A stretch of 7,548 nt of DNA from Oscillospiraceae bacterium. Lineage in GTDB: Bacteria > Bacillota > Clostridia > Oscillospirales > Acutalibacteraceae. The position numbers and the translations under genes were made by a program. The stretch lies in the NCBI GenBank assembly GCA_029013165.1, contig JAQXMV010000087.1:1-7548 (forward strand), given 5' to 3'. Below the pieces are notes generated by a model. That model saw nothing but the letters and a program-made list of their open reading frames with translations, searched no databases and was not told where the DNA came from. This document shows, piece after piece, positions 6,101 to 7,548 of the stretch. How positions within the stretch are numbered: position 1 is the stretch's first letter; each line of letters starts with the position of its first letter.

Positions 6101-7021
6101 ATGAATTGGTTTATTTTTGCGCTTATTACTCTCCTGGCATGGGGCAGCGCAGACTTGTTTTATAAAAAGGGTGCAGACGAAAAGGATAAATACAGCCACC
6201 TGAAAACTTCGGTTATGGTGGGCCTGGTCATGGGTCTGCATGCCTGCTATACGCTTATTTTCGGCGGAATCAACTATAACTTCAAGAACCTGATTATCTA
6301 TCTGCCGGTTTCGGCCATGTATATTCTTTCCATGACAGTGGGATATTTCGGCTTGCGATATCTCGAACTTTCCATTTCTTCTCCCATTCAGAATAGCTCC
6401 GGCGCCGTGACCTGTCTGCTGTTGGTCATTTTCCTCGGCGAGAAGCTGGATCTGCCGGTAGCGCTGGCCGTGGCCGTGATCTGCATTGCGATTTTTGTGC
6501 TGGGACTGCTGGAAAAGAAAGAGTCCGATAAGCTCCGCGAGGAGGGCGACGAGAAATATCGCATGGGCTTTATCGCCTTTTTCATGCCGATCATTTATTG
6601 CGTGGTCGATTCGCTGGGTACCTTCTTTGACGGTTACTATCTCGATGATTTCACCACGACGCCTTTGGTGGGTGTGACAGAGGAAACCTTTGAGGATGTT
6701 GCGAACACTTCTTATGAGCTGACCTTTTTGATTTGTGCGATTTTGATTCTGATATTCCTGAAGATCAAGAAGCAGAAATTTGTCATTAAGGAGCAGGGTA
6801 ACCGTACGGTTGCGGCGGTATTTGAGACCATCGGTCAGTTCACTTATGTCTATGCCATGAGTGGAAAGGCTGTGGTGGCAGCACCGATGATTGCCTCTTA
6901 TAGCGTAGTTTCCATGATACTTTCACGCATTTTCCTGAAAGAAAAGCTGACGGTGAAGCAGTATATTTGTATTGCGTTTATTATGTTGGGTATCCTCGTG
7001 CTGGGAATATATGATATTTAA
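6101..7021 (+). CDS. DMT-superfamily (EamA-like) membrane transporter
   Basis: Probable ten-helix inner-membrane carrier of the drug/metabolite transporter superfamily; the substrate is not known. The 306-residue product shows the duplicated EamA layout. The first half opens with MNWFIFALITLLAWGSADLF and ends with FLGEKL (111-116) before helix 5 (about 118-137). A charged cytoplasmic linker follows (138-155). The second half ends with FLKEKLTVKQYICIAFIML (278-296). The two xLGEKL/LKEKL motifs at equivalent places mark the internal repeat. The segment 173-205 (acidic, with LDDFTTTPLV and TEETFEDV) is a longer soluble loop than usual between helices 6 and 7. GGAGG at 6087-6091 supports the start but is buried in the leader stem. 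Proximity to the purine importer suggests, without proving, a related metabolite such as a purine or its breakdown product. A terminator follows immediately. Confidence 0.88.
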   Translation: MNWFIFALITLLAWGSADLFYKKGADEKDKYSHLKTSVMVGLVMGLHACYTLIFGGINYNFKNLIIYLPVSAMYILSMTVGYFGLRYLELSISSPIQNSSGAVTCLLLVIFLGEKLDLPVALAVAVICIAIFVLGLLEKKESDKLREEGDEKYRMGFIAFFMPIIYCVVDSLGTFFDGYYLDDFTTTPLVGVTEETFEDVANTSYELTFLICAILILIFLKIKKQKFVIKEQGNRTVAAVFETIGQFTYVYAMSGKAVVAAPMIASYSVVSMILSRIFLKEKLTVKQYICIAFIMLGILVLGIYDI

Positions 7022-7027
7022 AGAGAT

Positions 7028-7058
7028 AAGTCCGACCTTTTTCAAGGCCGGACTTTTT
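7028..7058 (+). terminator. Intrinsic terminator after the DMT transporter gene
   Basis: AAGTCCG (7028-7034) pairs with CGGACTT (7049-7055). After one A-C mismatch, CCTT (7036-7039) pairs with AAGG (7044-7047) around TTTC. A T-run (7054-7058) follows, overlapping the end of the stem. It starts 7 bases after the stop codon. Confidence 0.85.
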
Positions 7059-7094
7059 AAAAATAAAATTGGAAAAATCAATGAAAGTTTCGGT

Positions 7095-7165
7095 CAAGCC
7101 TTTTCAAAGGCTTGCGGGGTCAAGGGGCAGAGCCCTTGTCGCGCTTCGCAAAGCGCGAAATACCC
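7095..7165. repeat. Three-hairpin palindromic intergenic element
   Basis: Three consecutive hairpins: CAAGCCTT (7095-7102) with AAGGCTTG (7107-7114), CAAGGG (7121-7126) with CCCTTG (7133-7138), and CGCGCTT (7140-7146) with AAGCGCG (7151-7157). GGGT (7117-7120) can pair with ACCC (7162-7165) to enclose the last two as a three-way junction. The core word GGCAGAGCC (7126-7134) is shared with the leader element (6017-6025), and both are preceded by TTGCGGG. The look is that of a dispersed palindromic repeat of gut Clostridia; that classification is from memory and is not tested here. Open frames across it are low-complexity translations of the repeat, not genes. Confidence 0.6.
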
Positions 7166-7183
7166 TTAACTTAAAATTACTAA

Positions 7184-7224
7184 CTGCGCTGACGGCAAAA
7201 GAAAAAATACTTCATCAAGCGCAG
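7184..7224. other. Loose 7-bp inverted repeat
   Basis: CTGCGCT (7184-7190) is complementary to AGCGCAG (7218-7224) across a 27-base A-rich loop. It lies between the palindromic element and the long hairpin, and could close a larger folded unit. On its own it is weak. Confidence 0.3.
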
Positions 7225-7231
7225 GAAGGGA

Positions 7232-7268
7232 GGAACGAGGAAAAATGCGGGGCATTTTTCCTCGTTCC
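7232..7268. repeat. Perfect 17-bp hairpin
   Basis: GGAACGAGGAAAAATGC (7232-7248) pairs without a mismatch with GCATTTTTCCTCGTTCC (7252-7268) around a GGG loop. It is the longest perfect palindrome in the window. No T-run follows directly, so it is not a standard terminator on either strand. Confidence 0.75.
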
Positions 7269-7270
7269 GT

Positions 7271-7295
7271 GGGAAACCCTCGCCGGGGGTTTCCC
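7271..7295. repeat. 9-bp hairpin adjacent to the 17-bp hairpin
   Basis: GGGAAACCC (7271-7279) pairs perfectly with GGGTTTCCC (7287-7295), with a seven-base GC-rich loop. It begins two bases after the preceding hairpin, so the two would stack head to tail in RNA. Confidence 0.65.
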
Positions 7296-7341
7296 GATAA
7301 AAAGGGCAGATACTTTTTTGTAAAAGACGGAGTTATTCGTT

Positions 7342-7374
7342 ACGGTGGCGCTGCGCAGACAGCGCCGTTTTTTT
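7342..7374 (+). terminator. Strong intrinsic terminator with no gene directly upstream
   Basis: GGCGCTG (7347-7353) pairs with CAGCGCC (7360-7366) around CGCAGA, directly followed, after one G, by seven T residues (7368-7374). It is oriented for + strand transcripts only. The nearest upstream gene already has its own terminator at 7028-7058, so this one either backs it up or ends a non-coding transcript from the hairpin-rich region. Confidence 0.8.
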
Positions 7375-7548
7375 GTGTGCTTTTCTGTTGGTAGAACGGT
7401 GGTGTTTTGCCGAAAACATAAACCATGGGTGAGGTTACTGCGCAGGTGATTATTATTAGTGAGGTTGCCGCAGGCCGGGCACGGCGAGCCGTCAAGCCGT
7501 CTCCCTACCGGGTTGCAAACGGTCGTTTATAGGCAAATTTGTTTTATG
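7375..7548. other. Non-coding right edge with short repeats
   Basis: No gene is supported. GTGAGGTT followed by CTGCGCAGG or GCCGCAGG occurs twice, at 7429-7446 and 7459-7474, a 30-base-spaced imperfect direct repeat. It is followed by ACGG/CCGT (7481-7484 with 7489-7492) and a tandem GCCGTC (7488-7493 and 7496-7501). Read on the other strand, the segment 7473-7510 has a GGTAGGGAGACGGC opening reminiscent of GC-rich dispersed repeats of Ruminococcaceae, which I cannot confirm. An ATG at the last three bases has no good ribosome binding site and cannot be called a gene. Confidence 0.45.

Noticed and set aside
7069..7323. An 84-codon open frame after the DMT gene
   Set aside because: It is a translation of the palindromic element and the following hairpins, has no ribosome binding site of note, and its sequence is the low-complexity type expected from such repeats.
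7546..7548. An ATG at the window's last bases as a gene start
   Set aside because: No ribosome binding site precedes it and no coding sequence can be seen.

Overview
The window looks like a chromosomal segment of a low-to-medium GC, Gram-positive gut anaerobe of the class Clostridia, most likely of the Ruminococcaceae/Oscillospiraceae type. This is an inference. It rests on strong AGGAGG-type ribosome binding sites, a lipoprotein signal peptide with a Thr-rich linker, the protein sequences themselves, and GC-rich palindromic intergenic repeats of a kind common in that group. No plasmid, phage, IS, CRISPR, tRNA or rRNA feature was seen.

Layout, all on the + strand. 1-243: intergenic DNA with a GC-rich hairpin at the left edge and two promoter candidates. 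244-819: xpt (xanthine phosphoribosyltransferase). 876-2162: a BMP-family purine/nucleoside-binding lipoprotein. 2311-3849: a double-domain ABC ATPase. 3846-4949 and 4951-5928: two membrane permeases. 5929-6100: a structured leader. 6101-7021: a DMT/EamA-type 10-helix transporter, closed by an intrinsic terminator. 7059-7548: no convincing gene, but an unusually dense set of hairpins and short repeats, including a second strong intrinsic terminator at 7342-7374.

The first five genes form one uptake-and-salvage unit. The lipoprotein captures a purine base or nucleoside outside the membrane, the ATPase and two permeases import it, and Xpt joins xanthine (or, less well, guanine) to PRPP to make the nucleotide. 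Spacing is tight from the ATPase onward: a 4-base overlap, then a 1-base gap. The lipoprotein gene is separated from its neighbours by hairpins without T-runs (821-842, and a pair at 2187-2254), which suits differential mRNA stability within one transcript. No purine riboswitch was recognised upstream of xpt.

The most interesting non-coding feature is the leader at 5969-6091. A 15-bp long-range stem buries the Shine-Dalgarno of the DMT transporter, encloses a multi-helix GC-rich core, and has a competing hairpin in which a second copy of AGGATA can steal the pairing strand. This is the architecture of a translational RNA switch. I cannot match it to a riboswitch class that I know.
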